From an uncultured Bacteroidales bacterium (GTDB taxonomy: Bacteria > Bacteroidota > Bacteroidia > Bacteroidales > Paludibacteraceae): DNA of 33,167 nucleotides. Where the stretch lies: contig ONJT01000020.1 of assembly GCA_900318245.1 (NCBI GenBank), positions 1 through 33,167 of the forward strand. The letters run 5' to 3'. Position numbers and translations under genes: made by a program. Shown here piece by piece: positions 1 to 8,363 of this stretch. Every line of letters starts with the position of its first letter. The first letter of the stretch is position 1. The notes under the pieces are model-generated. The model was not told the origin of the DNA. It worked only from the letters and a program-made list of their open reading frames with translations, and made no database searches.

Positions 1-366
1 TTCCATGTGGATGGGAAATGCGATATTGATGTTTATTTGAAGTCCGGCTCCGGATCGGAAGATCGAACACTCAATATTGACAAAGGCAGTTTCGGTTCTG
101 CTTTGACAACTATTCCTGCGTTGAGCGCATCTATTTCCAAAGGAACCATACATTACACAGGTGGAGCTACCACGATTTATCTCTATTCCCCGAGCAGTGG
201 AGTAAACGTTTACGCAATTCGTGTAACAACTGGAGGAGGAAGTGAAGATATTGAGAATAATACATATTATCGAGAAGAACGCGCACAAAAAATATTGCGC
301 AATGGTCAGATTCTCATAATAAGAGGCGATCACACTTACACTCTCCAAGGACAAGAGGTAAAATAA
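1..366 (+). CDS. Secreted protein with C-terminal sorting-type tail, 3' end only
   Basis: The reading frame is open from base 1, so the 5' part lies outside the window; 121 residues remain. Residues 1-80 are rich in Ser, Gly, Thr and Tyr with alternating hydrophobic residues, like a beta-sandwich module. A linker follows, and then a C-terminal tail reading KILRNGQILIIRGDHTY and ending QGQEVK. The secreted protein at 15424-17115 ends with the same kind of tail (VLYNGQLFILRGEKIY, then QGQRIR). Such tails are common at the ends of Bacteroidales exported proteins and resemble type IX secretion C-terminal signals. The function of the missing part cannot be inferred. No strong terminator follows; only an AT-rich stretch at 367-400 was seen. 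Confidence 0.7.
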   Translation, partial: FHVDGKCDIDVYLKSGSGSEDRTLNIDKGSFGSALTTIPALSASISKGTIHYTGGATTIYLYSPSSGVNVYAIRVTTGGGSEDIENNTYYREERAQKILRNGQILIIRGDHTYTLQGQEVK

Positions 367-480
367 AAATCATAATTATATAATTTTAATGACATTTCCT
401 TTGCAACGAAATTTTAAACATACGGTTGACACCCCCTGCATACCGTCTACATACCTTTACCTATCCCGAAGCAGACCTTC

Positions 481-524
481 CCGTAGGATAACCGTAAGAT
501 AACCGTAGGATAGCCGTAGGATAA
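481..524. repeat. Four tandem copies of an 11-bp unit
   Basis: The unit CCGTAGGATAA occurs four times head to tail: at 481, 492 (one base changed), 503 (last base changed) and 514. Eleven bp is close to one helical turn, so all copies would present the same DNA face. The array lies 72 bp upstream of the acetyltransferase start. It could be a set of protein-binding sites, or simply a slippage-prone minisatellite. Nothing else was recognised in the 229-bp spacer apart from the palindromes at 558-587. Confidence 0.85.
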
Positions 525-557
525 CACTAAAACACCTGTAAATTCGTTAAATCTCCC

Positions 558-587
558 GTATATATACATAGTATATATACTATATAC
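558..587. promoter_or_regulatory. Repeated AT-rich palindromes upstream of the GNAT gene
   Basis: The palindrome GTATATATAC occurs at 558-567 and again at 571-580, followed by a partial third copy, TATATAC, at 581-587. The start codon of the acetyltransferase is at 596. The 13-bp spacing and the position just before the gene suggest an operator or a melting region, but no TAnnTTTG promoter box could be placed here, so the role is inferred. Confidence 0.45.
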
Positions 588-595
588 TTTCACTT

Positions 596-1444
596 ATGGC
601 AAAAGTTGATAACGCAGACCACTCCAAAAGACACGGAAAACTCAACAAGAAAGACAATGAGATCCACCGTGTCAGAAACGGCAAAGAACATGTCTATAGC
701 ATCCGCGATGAATACAACGGACCTGCTTCCGAAGCGCAGAACGCTAACCGTTCTAACTTCGGCAAGATCTCCGCTATCGTGAATCGTATCATCGCCGATC
801 CCGTTCAGGCAGCAGAATGGAAGCAACGTTTCGAGGACTTCAACCGCGGCTTCGTCTATTCCCCCACAAACCACAGACGCCCGTACCAAACGCTTCATCA
901 ATTCATCTTTGCCGTCATTCGCAAGCAGATAGACCAGACTCCTCCCCCGCCTACCCAACTGCCCAAAGGCGTCAGCCTGCATATTCGCACTTTTGCCGAC
1001 CTCTCTGCCGCCGAGATCTACGAGATTCTCAAAGCCCGCTATGCTGTCTTCACAGAGGAGCAGCATATCATCTACCTCGACGAAGATGACATCGACTACT
1101 TCGCGACACATATCTACATCACCCGCGGACCGCGCGTCATAGCCTACGCGCGCCTCTTCCAGGACAAACCGGAAAAGGCCTTCAATCCGCAAATATACCG
1201 GACAGAAAAACTCCCGCAAGCCTTCCTCTTAGGACGAATGCTGACCACCGAACGCGGACAAGGATTCGGTGCGCGACTCATGCACTCTATTATTGCTGAA
1301 ACGAAACGGCAAGGAGGCCAAATCCTCCGTCTCCACGCCCAAACCCAAGCGGTTCCTTTCTACGAGCATCTTGGATTCCACACGGTCGGAGAAGTCTTCA
1401 TCGAAGCCGACATCCCGCATATTTTGATGGAAATGTCGCTATAA
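596..1444 (+). CDS. GNAT N-acetyltransferase (ElaA-like) with an N-terminal Bacteroidales domain
   Basis: This is a 282-aa protein in two parts. Residues about 125-282 look like a GNAT acyl-CoA N-acetyltransferase of the ElaA/YjcF kind: AVFTEEQHIIY near residue 150, DDIDYFATHIYI and RVIAYARLF in the core strands, an acetyl-CoA-binding loop that reads LGRMLTTERGQGFGARLM, and the C-terminal VPFYEHLGFHTVGE typical of the fold. Residues 1-120 are charged and contain NRIIADPVQAAEWKQRF and RPYQTLHQFIF; I do not recognise a named domain there, although similar stretches occur in small Bacteroidales proteins. The substrate is unknown. The ATG at 596 follows the AT-rich palindromes; dnaN has its own promoter downstream, so this gene is probably monocistronic. 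Confidence 0.8.
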   Translation: MAKVDNADHSKRHGKLNKKDNEIHRVRNGKEHVYSIRDEYNGPASEAQNANRSNFGKISAIVNRIIADPVQAAEWKQRFEDFNRGFVYSPTNHRRPYQTLHQFIFAVIRKQIDQTPPPPTQLPKGVSLHIRTFADLSAAEIYEILKARYAVFTEEQHIIYLDEDDIDYFATHIYITRGPRVIAYARLFQDKPEKAFNPQIYRTEKLPQAFLLGRMLTTERGQGFGARLMHSIIAETKRQGGQILRLHAQTQAVPFYEHLGFHTVGEVFIEADIPHILMEMSL

Positions 1445-1476
1445 TCTCTGTTTTTTGACAGATTTTTGGCCCAAAA

Positions 1477-1508
1477 TTTGCATATGTCAAAAAAAAGTCG
1501 TAATTTTG
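1477..1508 (+). promoter_or_regulatory. Promoter of the dnaN operon
   Basis: The -33 box TTTG (1477-1480) and the -7 box TAATTTTG (1501-1508) are separated by exactly 20 bp, matching the Bacteroidota housekeeping promoter. The spacer begins CATATGTCA and continues into an A-tract; it differs from the minus-strand promoter-like site at 31695-31726 by one base. Transcription should start about 4-7 bp after 1508, giving a leader of about 100 nt. Confidence 0.85.
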
Positions 1509-1520
1509 CGGCCTGAATTA

Positions 1521-1557
1521 TGCGTATGTATATGCGAAGCGCGCGTATACATGTGCA
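1521..1557 (+). promoter_or_regulatory. Long stem-loop in the dnaN mRNA leader
   Basis: Bases 1521-1536 and 1542-1557 form a 16-bp RNA stem with no mismatch: 13 Watson-Crick pairs and three G-U pairs, closed by the 5-nt loop AAGCG. The three wobble positions mean the DNA palindrome is imperfect while the RNA helix is intact, which favours a role in RNA. It sits near the 5' end of the predicted transcript. No T-run follows, so it is not an intrinsic terminator; a 5' stabilising hairpin or a regulator-binding element is possible. Confidence 0.65.
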
Positions 1558-1613
1558 AGGCAAAGCAACACAGCGACAATAAATCGAACAAAATAACTAA
1601 AAAATATACGTAT

Positions 1614-2738
1614 ATGAAATTCAATGTTTCGAGTTCTAAACTCTTTTCGCAACTGCAGGCTGTAAGCCGCGTGATTAACAGTAAGAATGCGTTGCCGATC
1701 CTGGACGACGTGCTGTTCGACCTCGTAGGTAACGAGTTACGCTTGACCGCATCGGACGGCGAGACGACCATCCGTACCAGTGTAGAAGTAGAAGGCGCTG
1801 AGGGTTCGGGTAAGGTTGCTTCGGCTGCTAAACTGCTGTTGGAGACCCTGAAGGAGTTCAGCGAGCAGCCGCTGGCATTCACCATTGACGAGAACAACTT
1901 TGCGGTGAACATGATCAGCCAGAACGGTACCTATTCGTTCGTAGGCGTAAACGGCAACGAGTATCCGGAGATGCCGGCCGCAGAGGCAGAGGCACAGACG
2001 CTGGTTTTGCCGGCTAACGTGCTGCAGAGCGCGATCGAGAAGACGATCTTCTGCACCGCAGACGATGATCTGCGTCCTGTGATGAACGGTATCTTCTTCG
2101 ACATCGCAGCCGACAAAGTGACGATGGTAGCTACTGACGCACACCGCCTCGTTCGTTACGTCAACACAGGTGTGCAGGCAGGTGTGACAGCCAGCTTCAT
2201 CCTTCCGAAGAAACCCGCTGGTCTGTTGAAGAACCTGTTGGCGAAAGAGGAGAGCGACGTGAAGGTAACCTTCGGCGCCAAGAACGCACGCTTCGAGTTC
2301 GGCAGCACGATCATCGTGTGCCGTCAGATCGAGGGCCGCTTCCCGAACTACAACGCTGTCATCCCGCAGGGCAACAACAACGTGGTAACGGTAGATCGTC
2401 AAACGATCATCAATGCCTGCAAGCGCGTAGCTGTATTCGCCAACAACGGCACGGCACAACTTCGCTTGGCATTGAGCGAGAACAACATCAAGATTAGCGC
2501 ACAGGACATCGACTTCTCGACGAGCGCAGAAGAGACCATCTCTTGCGACTACAACGGCACGCCGATGGCTATCGGTTTCAAAGCGCCGTTCCTCATCGAC
2601 CTGCTCAGCTCGGTAGAGAGCGCAGAGGTGCAACTCAAACTCGCTGACCCCGCTCGCGCAGGCCTGATCTTGCCGGTTGAGAACGAGGCCAACGAAGATA
2701 TCGTGATGTTGTTGATGCCGATGCTCTTGAACGACTAA
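1614..2738 (+). CDS. dnaN: DNA polymerase III subunit beta (sliding clamp)
   Basis: This 374-aa protein is the ring-forming clamp that tethers the replicative polymerase and repair enzymes to DNA. It has the usual length (E. coli, 366 aa) and three-domain layout. Recognisable stretches are the start MKFNVSSSKLFSQLQAVSRV, NALPILDDVLFDL, TASDGETTIRT, the middle-domain TDAHRLVRY, EGRFPNYNAVIP, and the C-terminus LLMPMLLND. The frame is open back to 1455, but the ATG at 1614 is the family start and lies after the promoter and leader hairpin, so the longer start is rejected. It is the first gene of a tightly packed plus-strand operon. No dnaA or recF is next to it, unlike the classical origin arrangement. 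Confidence 0.97.
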   Translation: MKFNVSSSKLFSQLQAVSRVINSKNALPILDDVLFDLVGNELRLTASDGETTIRTSVEVEGAEGSGKVASAAKLLLETLKEFSEQPLAFTIDENNFAVNMISQNGTYSFVGVNGNEYPEMPAAEAEAQTLVLPANVLQSAIEKTIFCTADDDLRPVMNGIFFDIAADKVTMVATDAHRLVRYVNTGVQAGVTASFILPKKPAGLLKNLLAKEESDVKVTFGAKNARFEFGSTIIVCRQIEGRFPNYNAVIPQGNNNVVTVDRQTIINACKRVAVFANNGTAQLRLALSENNIKISAQDIDFSTSAEETISCDYNGTPMAIGFKAPFLIDLLSSVESAEVQLKLADPARAGLILPVENEANEDIVMLLMPMLLND

Positions 2739-2739
2739 T

Positions 2740-4725
2740 ATGGCTTTTCGTCCATTAACAAGCGCAGAGATCGCGCAATTAGAGGCGCAGGGTTGCAAGG
2801 CTACCGATTGGAAAGAGATCGAAGTAGCCGAGCACTTTGATGCCCGTTATGTGCGGCACTCCAACTTCTCCGGACACAACCGACTCGGCGTGTTCGGCAA
2901 GGAGATCGAGTTGCCGGGCGGCATCAAGGTGCACACGGGTATCTACAACACCATGCTGCATAACTGCGAAGTAGGCGACGATGCGCACTTATATAATATC
3001 CACAACTACATCGCCAACTACACCATCGGCGCGGAGACCTGCATCGAGAACGTGAACGCTATCCTTGTGGACGGCAAATCGACCTTCGGCAACGGCGTAC
3101 GTGTTCCGGTGATGAATGAAGGCGGTGGTCGTGAGATACCTATCTTCAACGAACTCTCTGCCAGCCTCGCGTATATCCTGACACTCTATCGCCATCGTCC
3201 GAAGATGATTGCGGAACTGGAGCGTCAGATCGATGCGTACGCCGAGGCACAGGCGTCCGACCACGGCTATATTGGCAAACACGTACGTATCTTGAACTGC
3301 GGAAGCATCAAGAACGTCAAGATCGGCGACTATGCCGAACTGAGTGGTGTAAGCCGTCTCAAGAACGGAACGATCAACTCCAACGAGTTCGCACCGGTTC
3401 GCTTAGGTAGCGGCGTGAAGTGTATTGACTTCATCCTCGCTTCGGGCGTAGAGATCGGAGATTCCACCCTTGTGGACAAGTGCTTCGTGGGTCAGGGAAC
3501 GATTTTCGACAAACACTACTCAGCGGGCGAGAGTCTGTTCTTCTCGAACTGCCAGGGTATGCACGGAGAGGCTTGCGCAATCTTCGCAGGACCGTACACC
3601 GTGACCCACCATAAATCGACCCTCCTCATCGCGGGTATGTTCTCGTTCCTCAACGCCGGTTCGGGTTCGAACCAATCGAACCACATGTACAAACTCGGTC
3701 CGATCCATCAGGGTGTGGCCGAGCGCGGCGCGAAGACGACGAGCGACAGTTACCTGCTGTGGCCGTCGAAGATCGGTGCGTTCAGTCTCGTGATGGGTCG
3801 TCATACCCACCATGCGGACACCTCCGAACTGCCGTTCTCGTACCTCATCGAGAACAACTCCGAGAGTTATCTCGTACCCGGCGCGAACCTCCGCACAGTA
3901 GGTACCATCCGCGATGCACAGAAATGGCCGAAACGTGACAACCGCAAAGACCCGCATAAACTGGACCAGATCAACTTCAACCTCCTTTCGCCGTACACCG
4001 TACAGAAGATGTGGCGCGGCCGCGAGGTATTGGATGAGTTGGTAGCACTGAGCGGCGAGAACACCGAGGTATTCGGCTATAAGAACTGTAAGATTCGCAA
4101 CTCGTCCCTCAAGCACGGTCGCGAACTCTATACCATCGGTATCCAGAAATTCCTGGGTAACAGCCTCATCAGCCGTCTCGAAAAGAGCGAGTGGCACACG
4201 ATGGACGAGGTACGCAAAGCCTTGCGTCCGGACAGCGAAATCGGTTCGGGCGATTGGGTAGATTTGGCCGGACTGATTGCGCCGAAGAGCGAAGTGACGC
4301 GTCTGCTGAACGATATCGAAGCCGGCAAACTGAATTTGGAGGCTATTCAAGCGCGACTCATCGAGATGCACGCGCACTACTACTCTTACGAATGGACCTG
4401 GGCGCTGGAGCACCTCGAGCAAGTATGGGGTTGCGACGTAGAGCACGTGACACTCGCGCAGATTCGTAAGACGGTTGAAGAGTGGAAAGAGGCTGTTGTA
4501 AACCTCGACAAAATGGTTTACAACGATGCCCGCAAGGAATTCGACATGAACAGCCAGACGGGCTTTGGTGTCGATGGCGATCGCGATCAGGCGCAAGCGG
4601 ACTTTGAAGAAGTACGTGGTAGTTTTGAGTCGAACTCGTTCGTCAAAGCCGTCCTCGAGCATATAGAGAAAAAATCGAAATTGGGCGATACAATCTTAGA
4701 ACGCTTAGGAACCCTAGAAGCCTAA
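2740..4725 (+). CDS. DUF4954 family protein with left-handed beta-helix repeats
   Basis: This is a 661-aa protein of the Bacteroidota family DUF4954, whose biochemical role is not established. Two stretches show hexapeptide-like repeats of a left-handed beta-helix, as in sugar-nucleotide acyl- and nucleotidyltransferases: residues about 50-130 (VHTGIYNTML, VGDDAHLYNI, IGAETCIENV) and about 175-270 (VRILNCGSIKNVKIGDYAEL, SGVEIGDSTLV). A conserved middle part includes NSESYLVPGANLRTVGTIRD. The C-terminal 150 residues are helical and charged. No signal peptide or membrane segment is visible, so it is probably cytoplasmic. Its ATG lies one base after the dnaN stop, which argues for translational coupling. 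A role in envelope sugar metabolism is only a guess from the fold and from uppS and murF downstream. Confidence 0.8.
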   Translation: MAFRPLTSAEIAQLEAQGCKATDWKEIEVAEHFDARYVRHSNFSGHNRLGVFGKEIELPGGIKVHTGIYNTMLHNCEVGDDAHLYNIHNYIANYTIGAETCIENVNAILVDGKSTFGNGVRVPVMNEGGGREIPIFNELSASLAYILTLYRHRPKMIAELERQIDAYAEAQASDHGYIGKHVRILNCGSIKNVKIGDYAELSGVSRLKNGTINSNEFAPVRLGSGVKCIDFILASGVEIGDSTLVDKCFVGQGTIFDKHYSAGESLFFSNCQGMHGEACAIFAGPYTVTHHKSTLLIAGMFSFLNAGSGSNQSNHMYKLGPIHQGVAERGAKTTSDSYLLWPSKIGAFSLVMGRHTHHADTSELPFSYLIENNSESYLVPGANLRTVGTIRDAQKWPKRDNRKDPHKLDQINFNLLSPYTVQKMWRGREVLDELVALSGENTEVFGYKNCKIRNSSLKHGRELYTIGIQKFLGNSLISRLEKSEWHTMDEVRKALRPDSEIGSGDWVDLAGLIAPKSEVTRLLNDIEAGKLNLEAIQARLIEMHAHYYSYEWTWALEHLEQVWGCDVEHVTLAQIRKTVEEWKEAVVNLDKMVYNDARKEFDMNSQTGFGVDGDRDQAQADFEEVRGSFESNSFVKAVLEHIEKKSKLGDTILERLGTLEA

Positions 4726-4741
4726 GCCCATAGTTGAAATA

Positions 4742-5551
4742 ATGAGTACAGGTAAGGTGACGATATTAGGTTGCGGCAGCGCGAAGCCGACGAGAACCAC
4801 TTCCCCTTCGGGGCAGTGGGTAGAGCTGTGCGATAAGTCCTTCCTCGTGGATTGCGGCGAAGGAGTGCTGCTGACGATGCAGAAACTCGGTTTACACACC
4901 GGGCGGCTGTATAATATCTTCATCTCCCACCTGCACGGCGACCACTGCTTTGGTCTGATCGGCTTGCTGACGACGCTCGGCATGCTCAAGCGCACGCAGC
5001 CGATGCATATCTATGCCCAGCCGGACTTGGAGAAATTGCTCACGCCGCTGTTGGAGTACCATGCCAACGACCGTCAGTACGATATCATCTTCCATCACAT
5101 CAACCCGCGCAAACACGAAGTGATCTTCGAGGATCGCACCGTTTCGGTGGAGACTATTCCCTTGAAACACGGTGTACCCACTTGCGGATTCCTCTTCAAA
5201 GAGACCCACCGCGTGCAGAAAGAAGACGGTTCGTTCGAGCGCGAGACGCGCAAGCGCTATGCGTATTGCTCGGACACGATGTACAGCGAGAAGATTGTCC
5301 CGATCATCGAAGGCGTCGACACCCTCTATCACGAGTCCACTTTCCTCGAGTCGATGGCCGAGCGCAGCAAAGAAGTGAAGCACTCCACGGCCGCTGATGC
5401 CGCTACGATAGCCCAAAAAGCCAATGCCGGAAAACTGATCTTAGGTCACTACTCCGCGCGGGTCGAAGACCATAGTCTCTTCCTGCAAGAAGCAAAACCG
5501 ATATTTGACAACACCGTCTTGGCGGAAGAAAACCTTGTATTTGAACTCTGA
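4742..5551 (+). CDS. rnz: Ribonuclease Z (tRNA 3' endonuclease)
   Basis: This 269-aa member of the metallo-beta-lactamase family removes 3' trailers from tRNA precursors. The metal-binding motif SHLHGDH is at residues 62-68 and is followed by CFGLIGLL. Other family landmarks are the start VTILGCGSAKPT, LVDCGEG, the loop LKHGVPTCGF, AYCSDT with a metal-ligand aspartate, YHESTF, and the C-terminal histidine motif LGHYSAR. It is somewhat shorter than many bacterial homologues (about 300 aa). It starts 16 nt after the DUF4954 stop and overlaps radA by one base (TGATG). A tRNA maturation partner, the CCA-adding enzyme, is encoded elsewhere in the window (30014-31483). Confidence 0.93.
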   Translation: MSTGKVTILGCGSAKPTRTTSPSGQWVELCDKSFLVDCGEGVLLTMQKLGLHTGRLYNIFISHLHGDHCFGLIGLLTTLGMLKRTQPMHIYAQPDLEKLLTPLLEYHANDRQYDIIFHHINPRKHEVIFEDRTVSVETIPLKHGVPTCGFLFKETHRVQKEDGSFERETRKRYAYCSDTMYSEKIVPIIEGVDTLYHESTFLESMAERSKEVKHSTAADAATIAQKANAGKLILGHYSARVEDHSLFLQEAKPIFDNTVLAEENLVFEL

Positions 5552-6906
5552 TGGCAAAGACAACGATTCAATATGTATGCTCATCCTGCGGCGCAAAAGC
5601 CCCGCAGCTCTTGGGCCGTTGTCCGGTTTGTGGCGAATGGGGCACCTACGAAGAGGAAGTGACGGAGATTCGTCAGAAAGCAGGAACCATTCGTCAGCGC
5701 TCCAACGATCTTCCGAAACGTCTTCAAGAAGTAGAAGCTTCCGAGGAGATGCGTCTCGATATGCATAACGGCGAGTTCAACCGCGTATTAGGCGGTGGTC
5801 TCGTTCCCGGCAGCCTGGTACTCTTGGGTGGCGAACCCGGTATCGGCAAATCGACCCTCGCCCTTCAAGTGCTGATGCAGCAAGGTGAGCGCAAGACATT
5901 CTATGCCTCGGGCGAAGAGAGTGTGCGCCAACTTAAACTGCGCGCCGAAAGACTCGCCGGAAACGCAGAGAACCTGTTTATCTCTTCGGAGACTTCGCTG
6001 GAACGCATCCTCGATCAGGTCAAAGAACTCGAACCCGAGATAGTCGTTATCGACTCCATCCAGACCATCGGAACCGAAGCCGTAGAAGCCACCATCGGTA
6101 GCATCACCCAAGTGCGCGAGTGCGCGGCACGCATCCTCGAATTCGCCAAGACCCGCAATATACCCTTTATCATCATCGGGCATATCAACAAAGAGGGTTC
6201 GCTGGCCGGTCCGAAAGTGCTGGAGCACATCGTGGACACCGTGCTGCAGTTTGAGGGCGACCAACAATATATGTACCGCATCCTCCGGGCACAGAAGAAC
6301 CGTTTCGGTTCGACGTCCGAGATAGGCATCTACGAGATGCGCCAGGAAGGACTGCGTGAAGTGACCAACCCGTCGGAGTTATTGCTTTCCACAGCGCGCG
6401 AAGGACTCTCAGGTATCGCGATCGCCGCAGCGGTAGAAGGAGTACGGCCGTTCCTCATCGAGGTACAAGCACTCGTCTCTTCCGCCGCTTACGGCACACC
6501 GCAGCGCTCGTCCACCGGTTTTGACGGCAGACGACTCAACATGCTGCTCGCGGTCTTAGAGAAACGCGTAGGCTTCAAACTACTGCAGAAAGATGTGTTC
6601 CTTAACATCGCCGGCGGACTGAAAGTGCAAGATCCGGCAATCGACTTGGCGGTACTCGCTGCCGTACTGAGCAGTAACATGGATATCGCGCTCGACGCAG
6701 GCACTTGCCTCTGCGGCGAAGTAGGATTGGCAGGAGAGATACGCTCCGTCAACCGTATTGAACAGCGTATCGCCGAAGCGCAGAAATTAGGATTCAAACG
6801 CATCCTCATTCCTGCGGAACAGAAAATAGACACCAAACGCTTCACCATCGAAGTAGTGGGTGTCAAAAAAGTGACGGACGCTTTCCGTCTGTTAATCAAA
6901 GGATAA
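5551..6906 (+). CDS. radA: DNA repair protein RadA
   Basis: This is a 451-aa RecA-related helicase that promotes branch migration during recombinational repair. It has the three expected parts. An N-terminal C4 zinc finger uses C10, C13, C24 and C27. A RecA-like ATPase core carries the Walker A sequence GGEPGIGKST, EIVVIDSIQT as Walker B, and the RadA-specific KNRFGS. A C-terminal Lon-protease-like domain follows (from about residue 290), including FLNIAGGLKVQDPAIDLAVL and CGEVGLAGEIR. The start overlaps the rnz stop (TGATG). Length and motifs are complete, so the gene should be functional. Confidence 0.96.
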   Translation: MAKTTIQYVCSSCGAKAPQLLGRCPVCGEWGTYEEEVTEIRQKAGTIRQRSNDLPKRLQEVEASEEMRLDMHNGEFNRVLGGGLVPGSLVLLGGEPGIGKSTLALQVLMQQGERKTFYASGEESVRQLKLRAERLAGNAENLFISSETSLERILDQVKELEPEIVVIDSIQTIGTEAVEATIGSITQVRECAARILEFAKTRNIPFIIIGHINKEGSLAGPKVLEHIVDTVLQFEGDQQYMYRILRAQKNRFGSTSEIGIYEMRQEGLREVTNPSELLLSTAREGLSGIAIAAAVEGVRPFLIEVQALVSSAAYGTPQRSSTGFDGRRLNMLLAVLEKRVGFKLLQKDVFLNIAGGLKVQDPAIDLAVLAAVLSSNMDIALDAGTCLCGEVGLAGEIRSVNRIEQRIAEAQKLGFKRILIPAEQKIDTKRFTIEVVGVKKVTDAFRLLIKG

Positions 6907-6912
6907 CAACAC

Positions 6913-7617
6913 GTGAAAAGAACGATATACATAGCGACCCTCATTCTTTGTTCCTTGCTCTTTGTTCCGAAAGCGCAAGCGCAAAACGAACAGCCGTACC
7001 TGTGTGAGATTGGTCTGCAGGCAGGTTGCGGATACTATGTAGGCGATGCCGCGCCGCATATCTTTATGCACCCGCGCGAAGCGTACGGAATTCATTTCCG
7101 GTATAAGTTCACCAAGCGCTGGGCGCTGCAAGTGAAGGCTTCCGGCCAACGTATCACAGGCAATGACTTCACGATGGATGGCAAACGGTTGGACACCTGG
7201 TGGGTAAACCAAATGGTGGGAGTGGATATCATGGCGGAGTTTAACTTCTTCCGATTCGGGTCCGCGAACAAATACGACCGACACATCCGCCCGTACACGC
7301 CGTATATCTTCATCGGTATCGGCGCCGGCATCTACGGCAACGATGCCAACAATCGTCCGACCTTCGGTTGCGTAGCACCTTACGTACCCCTGGGTATCGG
7401 TTTCAAGTGGAAATTCTATGACTGCGTAGGCCTGAACATCGCCTGGCAGCATAACATCTATATGGCAGATAATCTGGAAGGCCGCGAGAGTATGGACAAC
7501 AAGTACCAACTCAACGGCTGGAATTGGATGAACTGCGACCTCACGGGAATGTTTACCGTAGGTATCGTCTTTGAATTTGCCCGCGCACCCAAACCGTGCC
7601 GCATATGCAATTGGTAA
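6913..7617 (+). CDS. Outer-membrane beta-barrel protein, DUF6089-like
   Basis: This is a 234-aa protein with an N-terminal signal peptide ([19 protein letters not shown], cleaved near AQAQ). The mature part is built of amphipathic strands ending in aromatic residues: [67 protein letters not shown]. This resembles the small Bacteroidota barrels of the DUF6089/PorT-like type; the family assignment is tentative. The start is GTG at 6913, 6 nt after the radA stop. Directly downstream are uppS and bamA, so it sits in an envelope-assembly block. The C-terminus PKPCRICNW has two cysteines, which is unusual for a barrel end. Confidence 0.7.
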   Translation: MKRTIYIATLILCSLLFVPKAQAQNEQPYLCEIGLQAGCGYYVGDAAPHIFMHPREAYGIHFRYKFTKRWALQVKASGQRITGNDFTMDGKRLDTWWVNQMVGVDIMAEFNFFRFGSANKYDRHIRPYTPYIFIGIGAGIYGNDANNRPTFGCVAPYVPLGIGFKWKFYDCVGLNIAWQHNIYMADNLEGRESMDNKYQLNGWNWMNCDLTGMFTVGIVFEFARAPKPCRICNW

Positions 7618-7622
7618 GAAAA

Positions 7623-8363
7623 ATGGATTATAAAGAACAGATAGACATCGCGCGTCTGCCGCGACATATCGCTATCATCATGGATGGCAATGGTCGTTGG
7701 GCCAAGAAACAAGGCCTGGCGCGTATGTTCGGTCATAAGCAAGGCGTAGAGACGGTGCATAACATCACCGTCGCTGCGACGAAGTTAGGCGTGGAATACC
7801 TCACGCTCTATACCTTCTCTACCGAGAACTGGAACCGACCGAAAGAAGAAGTGGATGCGTTGATGACGTTGCTCGTTGACACGATCGTCAAAGAGACGCC
7901 GACGCTCATGAACAACAACGTGCGAATGCAGACTATCGGCGATATCGACCGTCTGCCGGAAGGAGCAAAGAAGAAATTCCTCGCCTGCATTGAGCAGACG
8001 AGTCATAACACCGGTCTGACGATGGTGTTGGCCCTCAGTTATTCGGCGCGTTGGGAGATCACGGAAGCGATGCGCAAAGCCGTGCAGGCAGCGCAAGCAG
8101 GTACTGTGCGCCCGGAGGATGTCAACGAGCAAATGGTGTCGTCCCTCATGACAACTGCGCAGATCCCCGATCCGGACCTGTTGATTCGTACCAGCGGCGA
8201 ATATCGCATCAGCAACTTCCTGCTGTGGCAACTCGCCTACAGCGAATTGTACTTCACCGATTGCCTCTGGCCCGAGTTTACGGAGGAGGAGTTCTATAAG
8301 GCCATTGTTGATTATCAGAAACGCGAAAGAAGATTTGGAAAGACCAGTGAACAGATTCATTAA
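7623..8363 (+). CDS. uppS: Isoprenyl transferase (undecaprenyl diphosphate synthase)
   Basis: This 246-aa cis-prenyltransferase makes undecaprenyl diphosphate, the lipid carrier for peptidoglycan and surface glycans. The signature [17 protein letters not shown] places the catalytic aspartate at D21. [13 protein letters not shown] and the C-terminal [20 protein letters not shown] and LWPEF are also family landmarks. Length matches the E. coli enzyme (253 aa). The frame is open back to 7596, but that start lies inside the previous gene; the ATG at 7623, 5 nt after the upstream stop, gives the family start. The last 17 nt overlap bamA, so the two are probably translationally coupled. Confidence 0.95.
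   Translation: MDYKEQIDIARLPRHIAIIMDGNGRWAKKQGLARMFGHKQGVETVHNITVAATKLGVEYLTLYTFSTENWNRPKEEVDALMTLLVDTIVKETPTLMNNNVRMQTIGDIDRLPEGAKKKFLACIEQTSHNTGLTMVLALSYSARWEITEAMRKAVQAAQAGTVRPEDVNEQMVSSLMTTAQIPDPDLLIRTSGEYRISNFLLWQLAYSELYFTDCLWPEFTEEEFYKAIVDYQKRERRFGKTSEQIH

Noticed and set aside
481-524. CRISPR array
   Set aside because: The units are 11 bp and directly adjacent with no spacers; there are no cas genes.
1455-1613. N-terminal extension of dnaN in the same frame
   Set aside because: The extension overlaps the promoter and leader hairpin, and MKFNVSSSK at 1614 is the normal clamp start.
1737-4662. Long minus-strand frames opposite dnaN and the DUF4954 gene (1737-2798 and 3520-4662)
   Set aside because: They are shadows; both real genes on the plus strand have clear family sequences.
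8305-8346. Upstream start of bamA
   Set aside because: It would add charged residues before a clear signal peptide; the GTG at 8347 fits better.
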